Notes: generated from the sequence alone by a model not told the origin. 41,829 nucleotides of DNA from Dissophora ornata (GCA_025201705.1 MU616792.1:1-41829), one strand, 5' to 3'. Shown: positions 11,156 to 22,192, numbered from the stretch's first letter. Numbers and translations: made by a program.

Positions 11156-13769
11156 GCATTACGAAACACAGGAAACAAAGGAGGTCCGAAAAGAGCAATA
11201 CGAACGAGGACAAGCACGAACACAAAAGAAGCACACACGGAGCAATTAATGACATTAATCCATCTATCAGTGTATGACCATGGGTGTATGTGTGTGTTTG
11301 TGTGTTTGTCTGTGTGTTGGTCCATCTCTGTCTCGAATCAATCGCAGCGTAGTCGTTTCTATCCATCGCCTCAATTCTATGTATAAACGATTCCCGTCCG
11401 CGAAACTGAAGAGTTCTATTACCTTCCCAAGGTTGTTTAATCAAGAGTTCTCGAAGCAGTTCTTGTTTTTGTACGGTTGGAAGGAATGGCAGTACTTGCT
11501 GCTCAAGATATGGTTGAGAGTGAGCAGGGCAGCATGAACAGTGAGGAGAGAAGGAGGTTTGAGTGCTGAGGGAGGAGGTCTGAATGCTGATGAAGAAATG
11601 CGTGTCGTCAAGTGTGCGTCGTTAACGGTCAGGAACAAGGGTGATAGCACTACTGAAGAATGAATGCCCAGCCCGAAAAATGAAAAGCGGGACAAGATGG
11701 AAAGTTCAGTTTTATGGTCTTCTGCTTCGCCTGTATATCATTCAGCAGAAAAGGGCGTGCTTGTCAGTAGCTCCGCCTAGCGTACACAAATTGCGGCGTT
11801 CTTTACATCTCCCAAAAACACACATTCGCAAATGGGTTTATTTGTTTATCAACAACGTGCTCAAATTCAGACTGAATGGCCTTGTGCACTTGATTTATGG
11901 TCTCATGTGCGCAACAAATGGTCAACTACACTTTACTCACTGGCTTTCTTTTATAAAAAAACGGCGCTCATCCAAGCGACTTTATTGGCGACTTCACGAT
12001 GGGCGCTTTCGGTGGAATTGGCCTTTTGTAGCCTAAAAACCAACGCACGCAACTGTAATTCTTAATTACTCGGTTCAAGACTTTGTGGTATTTCCTCAAA
12101 GGTCTATTTGCTTTAATTACGACGCCAACATCCATCAATGTCTGTTCTGTAATATTCCGAAATGACATTTTTGTAGCCATGATTCGGACTCGTGTCGCTG
12201 TGTGCCCTCTTTATGGGGATTATTTCCTATTGTTTCATGGCGTCTTTGTTTTCGTTGCACAATCCATCAGAGCCAACAACAGCATCGCTATTGATGGCTC
12301 GGGATACATGACGGAGCCCTGAAAATCTGAGGAGACCGTGGGCAAATCCGCATTGGAGATGGCACCACATTTTGTTCCACTGGGAAAGAGCACAACCCAC
12401 TCTTGAACCCGGATAAAACACGCCTCCACGGGAACTAACGGGATGACAAGAAAAAGCCGCTGGATTTCAGTGTGGCATAGCCTATCTACATCTTCGTGTA
12501 TACGTGCTCACGCACCTTCGTAGGTCGTGAAAGACAAATGCTCTATTTTTTTTCAACACCAGTGTGGTTATTCTTTACTTCTGCTTGCCACGTTTTTTTA
12601 TACCGTTACAGATTCTTAGATAACGCCGTGGGTGTGATTCGAATGCATCCATGTGGGACACAGGGACACAAGGTACTGTTCAAAAGAAGCAACAACCATC
12701 AAATAGCATATGACAGGCTCTGCTTTTATTTTCCGTCGCTTGACCTTTCAAGGCTCATCTTTATTTTTGAACACTCCAAATATTCTCTGCAGATATGCAC
12801 CACCACGTTGCCGGGTCCACGAGGGAGCAAGGTTTGTAGAAAAGGAAGCTTGATCGCTAATTTTCTTCAGCGAGTTGAGAAACTTTTCCCCGATTAACTT
12901 AATGCTCGCGGTGATGGTATCTATATTGCGAATCCATTTAGGGTGAGAGTGGAAAATGTATGAATGCTACACTACCAAAGGTGTCCAGCGAGATTTGGGT
13001 CTTTGATTGCTGGAGTCTAAAATAAAACATCGTTGCAGCATATAACCATGTGGGCCCACATCCCGCGCTCAATTGGACGACCAAGTCTTGTGGACTTCCT
13101 CGCTTGCTTGGAATGTTGCCCCTGGTCCTTCACTAGACTATCGGGGTTTATTATGGCGAGCTCTCTTTGAACCTTGACAGGAAAATAGCCATGAATCCCG
13201 CATCAATACTCCACGTGTATCGCGCGACTATCGGGACACACGGCTCAATCCCTATTGAACAAAAGAACCTGTGACTATAACTCGTTATCTCCTGGTCGAG
13301 GTGCCTAATCCTGCTTAATAAAATGCAATTCCACTTAGTGTTCAGTTGACGTGTCGGTCGCTCTTCTGATGTATTTGTTTGTTTTGTCAGATTGACAATA
13401 ATAATAAAGTGAAAGGGGGGCCGTGGCTCATTTTGCGAAAGTAAGAAAGACAAAAGGCGTACTTGTAAAAATGGATTTCCTTCCAAAATGAGATTCGCAC
13501 AAACTGCTTCCCACAAGTTGAAGAACTACCGTCAGGGAGCAGATGGGAGCGGGTGCTAAAGAGTAAAGGCGTCATATACTCTGTGGCTGATGATGAATCC
13601 CAACTCAGTTCGTCCTTTTTTTTTTTTTTTTTTTTTGGAGTTGTTGTTGTTGTTTGGCGTGTTGACAAAAGGGGACTCACTCCGCCATCAATAGACTACG
13701 TCCACGGTTGAGAGCGACCACAATGTAGACAGAGACAGAGAAGAAGGCCTTGCCATAAACAAAAGCAGG
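10453..13769. other. Long stretch without a recognisable gene
   Basis: The first part (10453 to about 11500) is purine/pyrimidine-biased and is presumably leader and promoter of the minus-strand PH gene. The long frames there (for example minus 11444-10599) are low-complexity Ser/Leu/Cys translations of repeats. From 11500 to 13769 the sequence is AT-richer with short frames only, none with a domain. A T-tract lies at about 13618-13637. On the minus strand AATAAA at 13775-13770 probably ends the transporter transcript. I checked for tRNA B-box-like sequence by eye and saw none. Confidence 0.5.
11124..11153. repeat. (TC)n microsatellite
   Basis: About 15 uninterrupted TC units, roughly 670 bp upstream of the PH gene start codon. 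On the minus (transcribed) strand it is a GA tract. Confidence 0.95.
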
Positions 13770-13899
13770 TTTATTTGTCGCATTAAGAGGACCCTTATTT
13801 TGTGGTATAACCTCGTACAACATTATGTACCTTGACCATCAAACATAATTTGAAAGTCGAAAATATTTTAACAACAACAACTTGAACAACAACCTTCTC

Positions 13900-15980
13900 T
13901 CAAGACACGATGCCCGCGATACAAGCCGAGATCAAGGTCGACACCGCGCCGGACAAACACGCTGACAACGACAGCTGCGCAATCACGACCGCTCGGTCAG
14001 GCGCCAATGTCATGAACAACGAAATCTGCGTCCCGATACTTCCAATGTTCGCAAAACTTGCCATTGCGTACGTCGTCAATAGCTTCGTCCTCGGCTGCAA
14101 TGTATCCTGGATCTGCGTGAACGATGCAAACGCTGCAAATTCGTTCAAAATATATTTGACTCCCATTGCCTGTGCGGACACTGCTAGATCCTGTGTTGGA
14201 ATACCGATCAACCATGCAAACGGAAACAACACCCAGGACGCGAGCCGCTCGATCGACATCTCGACACCGTAGAAAAGGAAAATCCAGCCCAAGAACCCGT
14301 CAGCAAGTGCGAGTATTGATATCACGGCTAGAAGGACAGCAACGACGACGATACAGAGTTTGATGCCAAAGATAGCACCGTTGGAGATGGCGTGAATAGC
14401 GTTAGCCTCTCGGTCCTTGTAGGCTGGAGCGACTGCGGAGCCTTTAGTTAGCGGCACATCTTCTTCGGGAAACCGGATTTTAGAAATGACGATGGCGCAA
14501 GGGACAGACATCATGCAACAGGTGAGCAGCGCAGTCGAGTCGGCGCCAAGAGTCAGGAGACCCAAGAATACGGAACCGGAAATCGTGGCGAACCCAGAGG
14601 TTAGCACCTGATGCAGTTCAGCCTCGGTCATCTCTGAAACGAAAGGCCCAACTAGCATTGAGGCCTCGGACATGCCAACGAAAGGTGCCGAACAGGCAGC
14701 GACGCATTCAACGCCCGAAATGTCAATAATGTGGATGATGACCCTGGCAATGTTTGCAACCACGCACTGAACAACGTTGTAGAAGTAAAGGCACTGGATG
14801 ACGGAAGCAAAGAGAATGATGGCCGGTAGTACAGTGACAGCAAATGAGCTCGCAAAGGGGATAACAGTCCCGTTGTAGGTAACCGAGTTGGGCCCGAAGA
14901 CGAAATCGCGGCCTTGGGATGCATAGCCAAGAAAGTTCTCGGCCTGCGCGGAAATAAACTGGAAGACATTGTAACCGACAGACCAGCGGATGATTAGGAC
15001 ACCGAGGATGTACTGTATAAAGATGCCGGTCCAGACAATTTTCCAGGAGATGGCCTTGCGGTTCTACGAGATACAATAGCATCAAGTGTTAAGACGCGTC
15101 GTAGGAAACAGCCATCACAGAGATATGGCGATAATACACCTCGCACAGCCCCATGCCAAGGTTTTAGTGCAAACACCCAAAACTTTTTTGAGTATTGCAC
15201 TTGCACAACCCAATAGTGAGTTTAATACATGATCATGCAACCATGGCCAACACCGCTCTGCCAGGACAGCTGCCTCTCATACGGGACGATGTGACAGCAA
15301 AGAAATATGACAAACGCACAAGCAATGCATGATTAAGTAAACATTATGCACACCCAGGGACCAACCTTCGAACATGCAGTAGCCATTAGCACTAGGACCA
15401 CAAGTCCCAAGCAGCTAATCAGCCTCTGACCTCTTGTACCTTGAGCATCATCGGGCCTCAACGCCGCTGTCAGAATCAGGACTACAGGTGGTACGCCGAA
15501 TCCAATGGCTCTCACCAACCATGACGGCAGTCGATCAATCGCTCTGGCACCTCCATTCCACACAGTACTGACAGGTCTTGAGATTAATCCCTGCGGAAGG
15601 TGCCTTATGATCAGCCAGGACAAAACGGCTGCATACAACAGCGTAAGGACCAAGATGTTCCCTTCCTCATGGATCACGACTGCTGGAATATAGAGTCCTG
15701 TACAGACCAGAAATGTTGTGATATGTTGTATGAGGGACTTGTTGCGGTGATAGACTGGAAAACGACCATGGTAAGACGAGGCAGCTGAGTCTGAGTCCGG
15801 TGAAATAATTGATCCATTAATACTGCCGTTGTTGTTGCCTTTGATGGTCTTGTGATATTGCGACTGGGTGTGGACTGGCTCATCGACCAGGTCTTCGACG
15901 TCGCTCGCGGTTTGTGACTCGATGAAATCAAGTTTTTCATCATCAATAGCATGCGGATGCGATCCTTTCGACATGACCAT
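13900..15980 (-). CDS. Concentrative nucleoside transporter (CNT/SLC28 family)
   Basis: Two exons, 15980-15366 and 15063-13900, separated by a 302-nt intron (GTTGGT...TCGTAG) in phase 0, give 592 aa. The join reads MATACSKNRKAISWKIVW, typical of the start of the CNT core. The N-terminus (about 80 residues) is hydrophilic and acidic, as in fungal CNTs. Three helices follow, then the Na/nucleoside transport core. The family signature G-x-K-x3-N-E-F-A/V-A is present as GVKYILNEFAAF. Other conserved stretches are ECVAACSAPFVGMSEA and SGFATISGSVFLG, which form the re-entrant loops that bind substrate and ion. Family knowledge: CNTs import nucleosides with Na+ or H+ across the plasma membrane. Full length for the family, with no lesions. 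The start is the first ATG in frame; a second Met lies two codons on. Sequences such as the T-tract near 13618 lie in the 3' flank. Confidence 0.9.
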
Positions 15981-16385
15981 CTTTATCAAGCGAGGTGGGG
16001 AATAACAGAAGGGAAAGAGGGGAGGCAAGAGAGCCAAGGAGCAAGGTAGAGGAAATGAAACTTATGAACGTTGTTGTCATCGATGCCATAGGTGATGGGT
16101 GTCTTATATTGAGCGTGTCATGCTGGCCTTTTGCTCTTTTGCCTTGGAAGATCATTGGTCGAGCCTGCAACAACAAATGTTCAGAGGGTCCTCAACCAGG
16201 TGGTCTGGATCCAACACTCTTGACTTTAGTCCCTCGTTCCCACTGCATTATGTCCCTGAATTGCACTTTTCGATATTCATTATTACTTCTTTGAATATGG
16301 GAGGCTTTGTCGCTTCACGAGCAAAACATAAATTAAAATGAAGCGGCAGGGTATGGATTGCCTCCAAACTCTTTCAGGTGCATTT
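15981..16385. other. Intergenic, no gene seen
   Basis: Contains the 5' flank of the minus-strand transporter on the left and the 3' flank of the minus-strand monooxygenase on the right. No supported frame or repeat. Confidence 0.5.
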
Positions 16386-18585
16386 CTAGACTGAAGAGGG
16401 TCTAAAGACAAGTCTCGGCTCTTGAGGACGAGGTTGGCAAGAGCCAAGCTCGGAGATTTGCGGCAAGAAGTGCAGCTGAGGGCGATATTGCACACGTTGA
16501 ATGTTGGACTGCCTTGTCAACTTGTCCGGCATATGACCCAAAAAGAGCTTGCGGATCAGCTGCGACACTGGGCCCTGTTTTTGAATGAAGCGTAGATGAA
16601 ACTTAGTGGATATTCAGTTCAATCCAAAATTTTGCTCCGTTGGCGACTTACCCTGTCTCCCATAACCTTGCCAAACTGACGCGACTTGCCGAGGGCTGCC
16701 TTGGCGATTGGTGCGCGCCGATGGTAGTAGGCCTGAAACACTTTGGCAATATTTTCTGGCGTCGCTGAAGGCATATCCACAAGTAAGTTGCATAAGTGGA
16801 CACTCTCCAGGATAGCTAGATTTGCACCCAACCCTGCGCTTGGAACAACCTGGGGGCGACAGAATACTGAGCATTAGCAATGATTCTCCATTTGGCGTTG
16901 CACGATTCGTCGAATCACTCGTAGTGCAGTCTTCAGTATACCTTGTGGCAAGCTATAAGTCAGAAAGGAGTATCTTTTTGTTAACAATACAGTTGCAATT
17001 ACAACACCCGTTGAAGCAAAGTAAAGCGAATTCTTACCATCTCCCAGAAGCACGACACGATCCTCGTACCACGCTTCAAAGAATTTTTCCTCGAGCATGA
17101 TCTTCGAGATATTGGGCGACTTGTCTATTATGTCTCCGAGCGTGCCACCGAACGGGTTAGGTTGGTGTCGCACAAAATTGGCCATCTCCATGGTCGCCTC
17201 CGGACCCCACTCTGAGAACCTAAAGCCCTCACCCTTCTCGGCATCACCCCTCTGCACATTCTGGATCACGGCCCAGGACATTCTGTTTCCAGGGAGTGGC
17301 ATGTAGATTGCCTGTACACAAAAACAAAACACAGTACATTCAAGACTCAGTACAAACGAGGATGGCTGTAATTCTGTGCAACCGCCACTCCTGTCCACCA
17401 ATTGTCCTACAAACACGAGAATCAAAAAGTGCGACTTACATAGAAGGGTTCGCTCTTCGGAATGACGATCTCAAAGTCAGCATAGTCTTCCGTCAAGACG
17501 GGGTACTGTTCGGGATCCAGAGGCTCACTAACTCCAACTGTGGCGGCACATGAATTATGTACACGTTGTTAGTAAAGCGAAGGAGCAGATTCATAAATAT
17601 ACCCATTTTTACACTTTGAAAATGACAACGACGCGGTACTCCCTACTTACCCAAGCAATGCTGGTTGTATCCCATGGCCTTGTCGTCAGAGGCGGAGAGC
17701 AAGCCCTTCTCTTTGAGACTCCTGTAAATATTCTGGCGCACAGCTGAGTACGCACCATCGGCCCCGATAATTATATCACTCAAATATGCACTGCATTTGT
17801 GTGCATCCGTCAATATAAACAACATGAGCATGCATCGAATATTTGTTTTGATTCATGAACACAGACGTATCATGAGATGCGCGTGGGCCGAGATTGATGA
17901 TTGAGTCGAGAACACAATCCAGAAAAACACGATTACGAAAATACCATTGAAACATACAACGATGAATAGTAAGAGTCTGAGTTGCGCAGAGTCAATAAAA
18001 ATGATGCAGCAATACGATGGAAGTCCAGGATGGCTCACCTTCCGTCAGAACACTTGGCTGTGGCTCCCTCATCGTTCTGGGTGATGGAGAGGACACGCTT
18101 GTTGTAGAGGATCTTGTGCTTAGGCAAGTTCTTCAACAGGATATTGTAGAACGCAGGACGGTCGAGAATAATGGCCGGGTATCCGCCGCTGAGAAGGGAG
18201 ATGGGCAACGAATAGAGTAGCAGAATGATGGAGGTGTGAACTTTGAGTGTGGAACTGTGGTTGGCGTGTGCGGTATCCAAGAGTGGTTTCACACTTACAT
18301 CTCCTTTAGATCAGAGAAGTCGACCTTGCCAATAGTCTTCAAGGAATCGCTGTAAAAGTTGAAATGGCGAAGAGCCTTTGACGCACCATAAAAATCATCG
18401 AGCAAGCCGAGTTGCTCCATCACGGGCAGACTGGTGGCATCCAGACCCAGAGACGAGCCAAGCGCACGGATGGTCGTGGCCTTCTCGAGGACGATGTAGG
18501 TGATATTGGCCTTTTCAAACATGTTAGCTAGGGCAAGGCCTCCAATGCCCCCTCCAACGATAGTCACTCGAACGTCGCTTGGCAT
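16386..18585 (-). CDS. FAD-dependent monooxygenase (salicylate-hydroxylase-like group A)
   Basis: Eight exons: 18585-18299, 18188-18039, 17790-17651, 17537-17440, 17311-17038, 16952-16942, 16849-16652 and 16574-16386. All introns are GT-AG and all phases close, giving 448 aa. The N-terminal Rossmann fold has VTIVGGGIGGLALANMFEKA (GxGxxG) followed by an acidic residue at the end of strand 2 (VLEKA). The second motif, DIIIGADGAYSAVR, is the DG motif that touches FAD and NADPH. The third, VVLLGDACHKVVPSAGLGAN, binds the FAD ribityl phosphate. That motif is completed only if an 11-nt microexon (16952-16942) is included. The family hydroxylates aromatic or terpenoid substrates with NAD(P)H and O2; the substrate here is unknown. 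There is no signal peptide, so it is probably cytosolic. The C-terminus (YRPQLHFLPQ) is a short extension. It is divergent from the peroxiredoxin gene, with 781 bp between start codons. Confidence 0.88.
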
Positions 18586-18614
18586 GGTGGAGGAATGAGA
18601 TTCTATTTTCTGTA

Positions 18615-18663
18615 TGAGGAATGGGGAATGGGGAATGAGGAATGAGGGATGAGGAATGAAGAG
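18615..18663. repeat. Heptanucleotide tandem repeat (TGAGGAA-type)
   Basis: Seven imperfect 7-nt units (TGAGGAA, TGGGGAA, TGAGGGA and variants) begin 30 bp upstream of the monooxygenase ATG. On the transcribed strand this is a pyrimidine-rich CTCATTC tract, probably in the 5' leader or core promoter. Confidence 0.85.
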
Positions 18664-19183
18664 TGTTACGGGAGTTCTCTATTCCGGAGAAGGATGTGAT
18701 AGAAAATCGGGCCGATCGCGCAGGGGGGTGAGCAGAGGTCAGTGGAAGAGAGACAAAGAAGCAAACGATCGTCTTTCGCCCGGAAGAATCATAGATATCG
18801 TGGCGCTGACTAAAGTGTGGAAAAGAGAGAACAGCTTCTATGAAACGGGCGTGCCAATTGCGAGCAATGATCCAGGCAGCAAGGTTAGCTGGGTTGTCGT
18901 GCGATCGGCAGAGCGACGGCGAAGAGCACCAATAGGACGGATTATGGCTCTGCCATCATTTTGAGCGCCGGCGAGAACGTTCTTTCTGATAATGCGGATG
19001 CGAGCGTGGTGTGGGAATGCGCGTGCAAAAACATCTTTCAAGCAATCACTGCAGTTGTGAGTGCTCTTCCCGACAGTGTCGGTGCATGTGCCATGTGGAA
19101 CGTGCAAGTTGCTGACTTTCTGTTATTTGCATAACCACAAAGGATTTGCGAAATTTACTGTGATGTGGGTCCTCTCCCGATGT

Positions 19184-19191
19184 TGACGTCA
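19184..19191. promoter_or_regulatory. CRE/ATF palindrome TGACGTCA
   Basis: A perfect 8-bp CRE lies 66 bp upstream of the TATA box of the peroxiredoxin gene. ATF/CREB-type bZIP factors (such as Atf1 in fission yeast) bind this site, and they drive stress genes in other fungi. Function here is inferred. Confidence 0.55.
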
Positions 19192-19256
19192 CATGTTCTT
19201 TTTTTTTTTGGCTGTTCCCGGCCGCTCAAGCTCGTGGCCCCTGTTTCTGTGTACAG

Positions 19257-19264
19257 TATAAATA
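19257..19264 (+). promoter_or_regulatory. TATA box of the peroxiredoxin gene
   Basis: TATAAATA lies 103 bp upstream of the ATG. A C/T-rich leader follows, as expected for a strongly expressed fungal gene. Confidence 0.65.
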
Positions 19265-19366
19265 AAAGACCGCTTTCGAATTGCTTCTTTCCAATTCTTC
19301 CTCCCGATATAACTCGAATCCCTACCCCTCGTACACGCTCGTTTGACCCATCTCCTCACACTTACC

Positions 19367-20355
19367 ATGGTTGCCTCTGTTGGAAAGACTGCCCCCGCCT
19401 TCAAGGCCAATGCCGTCGTTGACGGTTCCTTCAAGGAGGTCTCCCTCGATGACTACAAGGGTCAATACGTTGTCCTCTTCTTCTACCCCCTTGACTTCAC
19501 GTAAGAATTTTGACCCGATCGCATCAACATTGCACCTCCCAACCTCCCCAATCAAGCACACGTCGATCTGACCCTCATATTCGTATAGTTTCGTCTGCCC
19601 CACCGAGATCATTGCCTTCTCTGAGGCCATTGAGCGCTTCAACGGCCTCAAGACCGCTGTCCTCGCTTGCTCCTGCGACTCTGAGTTCTCCCACTTGGCC
19701 TGGGTCAACACCCCTCGCACCCAGGGTGGTCTTGGTGCGATGAATATCCCCATTATCGCTGACTTCACTAAGAAGATCGCCATCGACTACGGTGTCCTCA
19801 AGGAGGATGAGGGTAAGTCATTAAGCTCGCACTGCGCACTTGCCTCTGTGTATGTTTACCCAAAATGCAAAAAAAAACGTGGAAATACAAGAACTAACGA
19901 ACGACTCCAAATCTAATCAATTAGGTGTCGCCTACCGTGGTCTTTTCATCATCGACCCCAAGCAGGTTGTCCGCCAGATCACCATTAACGATCTCCCCGT
20001 CGGCCGTAACGTCGATGAGATTGTCCGTCTGGTCGAAGCCTTCCAGTTCACTGATGAGGTATGAGCCTTTCTTCCCGAAACACTCACTGTGGCGTTTTTT
20101 TTTTTGATTTTGTTTACTCTTATCTGTATTGGGTTTTTCCCAGTCTTGTGCTTGTTGGGCGTAGCACAAATGACGTCTGTTCTTTACCGTTATGTCACAA
20201 CCGTGTTTACTCTTTCCTAACAAACTATTTTACCTTGTCGGTTACTACATTGGAAATAGCACGGTGAGGTCTGCCCCATCGGTTGGCAGAAGGGTCAATC
20301 CACCATCAAGCCTGATGTCGCTGGATCCAAGGAGTTCTTTGCCAACTCTGCCTAA
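19367..20355 (+). CDS. TSA1: Typical 2-Cys peroxiredoxin (Tsa1/PRDX1-like)
   Basis: Four exons: 19367-19500, 19589-19812, 19925-20058 and 20260-20355, all GT-AG with closing phases, giving 195 aa, the usual length. The start sits in a perfect ACCATGG context. The peroxidatic cysteine is in FVCPTEI, with the family residues Pro, Thr and a downstream Arg. The resolving cysteine is in [16 protein letters not shown]. The GGLG loop ([12 protein letters not shown]), a feature of peroxiredoxins sensitive to overoxidation, is present. The C-terminal YF motif appears as KEFFANSA, so Tyr is replaced by Phe. It reduces H2O2 and organic peroxides with thioredoxin, in the cytosol since there is no targeting sequence. 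CRE and TATA elements upstream suggest stress-responsive, strong expression. Codons are visibly C-ending and biased, as in highly expressed genes. An AATAAA lies about 100 nt past the stop. Confidence 0.97.
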
Positions 20356-20900
20356 ATGTGCAACGTAGTTATACACCTTTCAAATTACCACATATAAATT
20401 GTCATATAGCATACACAGCACGTATTTTTCTATTGGGAAGTATATCTTTTTGCAAATAAAAATCTCCAATAGAGAGACATTTCTTTTTGATTGTTGGTTG
20501 TTACACTTGTTCCACGAGGCATATTCTCGTCGTGCCGTGCGTTAAACAACGCGACAAAGTACTCGTTCCTGGGCAAAGTCGATGAATGAGGAAGAGGAAT
20601 AAAGGGGAACAGCAAAGAAACAAAAAGAGCTATGGCGGTGGCGTCTTCGACGACCAAGATTATTCTCTCTTGCTTTGATAATCGAGTAAACACCATCATG
20701 GAGAGTAACTCCTTGATAATCTCTCCTATTACACGCACTTTTCCATTCTTATCCCTCGGCTGTCATAAAAACAACGCAGATTGAAGATGTCAAAGTTAGA
20801 AGGTTCTGCAAGAAGCATGCGACAGTCCTGGAAGGAAGGATGAAAATAGACCCAGGACCAGGATGATACATAGTCTCCAAAGGAGTTGGCTCAACAACGT

Positions 20901-20937
<37 letters not shown>

Positions 20938-21285
20938 GCCTTATAAATGCTCACTGTTTTCTTTCGCCCATCCCTTATTCATTTCCGGCTCTGACTTCTC
21001 AAGTGTCAACAGACGCAAACGCATCGACTGCATCTCTGGCAGCTCATTCATATCTTCCCTCACTCTTTTTTCTATCTCCTTGCACCTTTCCTTCCCTTTT
21101 ACGCTCTCTCCACACTCAAACTACTGCGCTACTGCATTCTCTATCCTACTCCTCTGGGCCCCTCAGCATCTCACCTTCTCTCTCTGTTAATGCGCCAATC
21201 CCGCCAAGCAGACATACAAGACATTCAATCAAAATTACTTTCGCACCACTAGCAAAAAACCGAAGTCACCAACTAAAAACAAACG
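20356..21285. other. 3' flank of peroxiredoxin and promoter/leader of the peptide gene
   Basis: The left part carries AATAAA near 20455. The right part holds a 35-A tract, a TATAAAT box (20942-20948), and a roughly 330-nt pyrimidine-rich leader up to the peptide ATG. The long frames through the leader are Ser/Leu-rich translations of CT-rich sequence and are not supported as genes. Confidence 0.55.
20902..20936. repeat. A35 homopolymer tract
   Basis: 35 consecutive A residues directly followed by CGCCTTATAAAT. Long poly(dA:dT) next to a TATA box disfavours nucleosomes and often marks strong promoters. Confidence 0.9.
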
Positions 21286-21510
21286 ATGCCCGCCAGTCAT
21301 AAGAAGGCATTCATGTTTGCCCTAGCCGTTGCCTATGTCTTGTTACTGTCCCAATTTACAATGTCGGCCGAAGGAGCGCCACTTGCAGAGGGAAGATCGT
21401 CGGATTCGTCGTCAGCGGCGATCGAGCTCGCGTCTGCTCAGACAATCCACAGGTCCCAAAAGCGGTATACGTGCCTCTATGGACTCTGCGACTCTCAGGG
21501 TGGCAAGTGA
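21286..21510 (+). CDS. Small secreted peptide precursor with Kex2 site and two-Cys mature peptide
   Basis: Single exon of 74 aa in an AACGATGCC context. Residues 1 to about 30 form a signal peptide: charged MPASHKK, a hydrophobic core FALAVAYVLLLSQF, and a likely cleavage in SAEGAP. A hydrophilic pro-segment of about 28 residues follows. At residues 59-60 a dibasic KR, preceded by Gln, is a standard Kex2/furin site. Cleavage would release a 14-residue C-terminal peptide, YTCLYGLCDSQGGK, with two Cys four residues apart that could form one disulphide ring. The final Lys could be trimmed by a Kex1-type carboxypeptidase. The layout matches processed fungal peptides (pheromone- or effector-like), but I recognise no homologue and there is only one peptide copy. 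A TATA box with an A35 tract lies about 340 bp upstream. It could alternatively be a short secreted protein that is not processed. Confidence 0.6.
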   Translation: MPASHKKAFMFALAVAYVLLLSQFTMSAEGAPLAEGRSSDSSSAAIELASAQTIHRSQKRYTCLYGLCDSQGGK

Positions 21511-21937
21511 TGATGGCAAGAAGAAACGTCTGCGACCCACTTCGCCCAACCGTGAGACACCTTTGCGCGAAACAGGACGTGCCTTGACCACGTCCCGTTG
21601 CTCCAGATTATCAGTAGAGTTCCAGGCACGAAAAATAAATCTGCCACTGTAGACCTTTTTTTTCAGGGCAGCCAGCGTTTACAGCAGTGGCGGCTTGCAT
21701 TTTCAACAGTGTGCACTTTCTAGTCTCTATTGAAGTAAACGCCTTTCGGCAGTGGCTTCCTCTCGCGCTCCTCTCTTCCCATCCAATTCCAGGCCTCTGG
21801 TTGCTTGTAACTACAGCAGTAGTTATGAAGTAATAGAGTCTTGGAAAAGGATCAAATTCGCCAATATTATCGATGGGGACCATGAATTATTTTTTTTCAT
21901 TCTTTGATATTTATTAAGTCCTCCGAGTACCATCGAA
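21511..21937. other. 3' flank of the peptide gene, no gene seen
   Basis: No supported frame. T-runs occur at about 21656-21664 and 21888-21896. It is probably the 3' UTR of the peptide gene plus the flank of the ORF at 21938. Confidence 0.45.
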
Positions 21938-22192
21938 ATGCCCAGAGACGAACACCTGGACCCGAGAATCGAGGGGACGTCTAGCGACGGAAACGACCTG
22001 TCTACTGGCGAGCCCCGACCTTTTGCCCAGTCCCCATCAAGAGCACGTAACCCAAACCTTCCACAGTTAATAAGTCAGCTGGCCATACAGAGAGACGCTG
22101 AACAGCGGAAAAGAACTGCACAAACAGGGGGCTTCTCTCTCGCTCATGCATATACTCAGCTATCCTGCCTCAAGTTAACTTCAGCGGACTGA
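21938..22192 (+). CDS. Small hypothetical hydrophilic protein
   Basis: An 84-codon frame from an ATG in a CGAAATGCCC context. The product is Pro/Ser/Arg-rich (GEPRPFAQSPSRARNPNLPQ) with a short helical part (LISQLAIQRDAEQRKRTAQ). Just after its TGA is a strong GAG-GTAAGTC donor-like site, so it may be the tail of an exon from a larger or decayed gene. No domain recognised and no partner exon found. It may not be a gene. Confidence 0.25.
   Translation: MPRDEHLDPRIEGTSSDGNDLSTGEPRPFAQSPSRARNPNLPQLISQLAIQRDAEQRKRTAQTGGFSLAHAYTQLSCLKLTSAD

Larger units (their letters stand above)
18586..19366. promoter_or_regulatory. Divergent promoter region, monooxygenase / peroxiredoxin
   Basis: 781 bp between two start codons on opposite strands. 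On the peroxiredoxin side it holds a perfect TGACGTCA palindrome (19184-19191), a T-run, and TATAAATA (19257-19264). On the other side it holds the heptamer repeat. No gene is supported inside it. Confidence 0.6.

Noticed and set aside
10599..11444. 281-codon minus-strand frame
   Set aside because: Ser/Leu/Cys-rich translation of CT and GT repeats in the PH gene 5' region; several equally long frames exist on the other strand.
20886..21302. 138-codon plus frame starting with poly-Lys
   Set aside because: It is translation of the A35 tract and CT-rich leader of the peptide gene, and lacks an ATG start.
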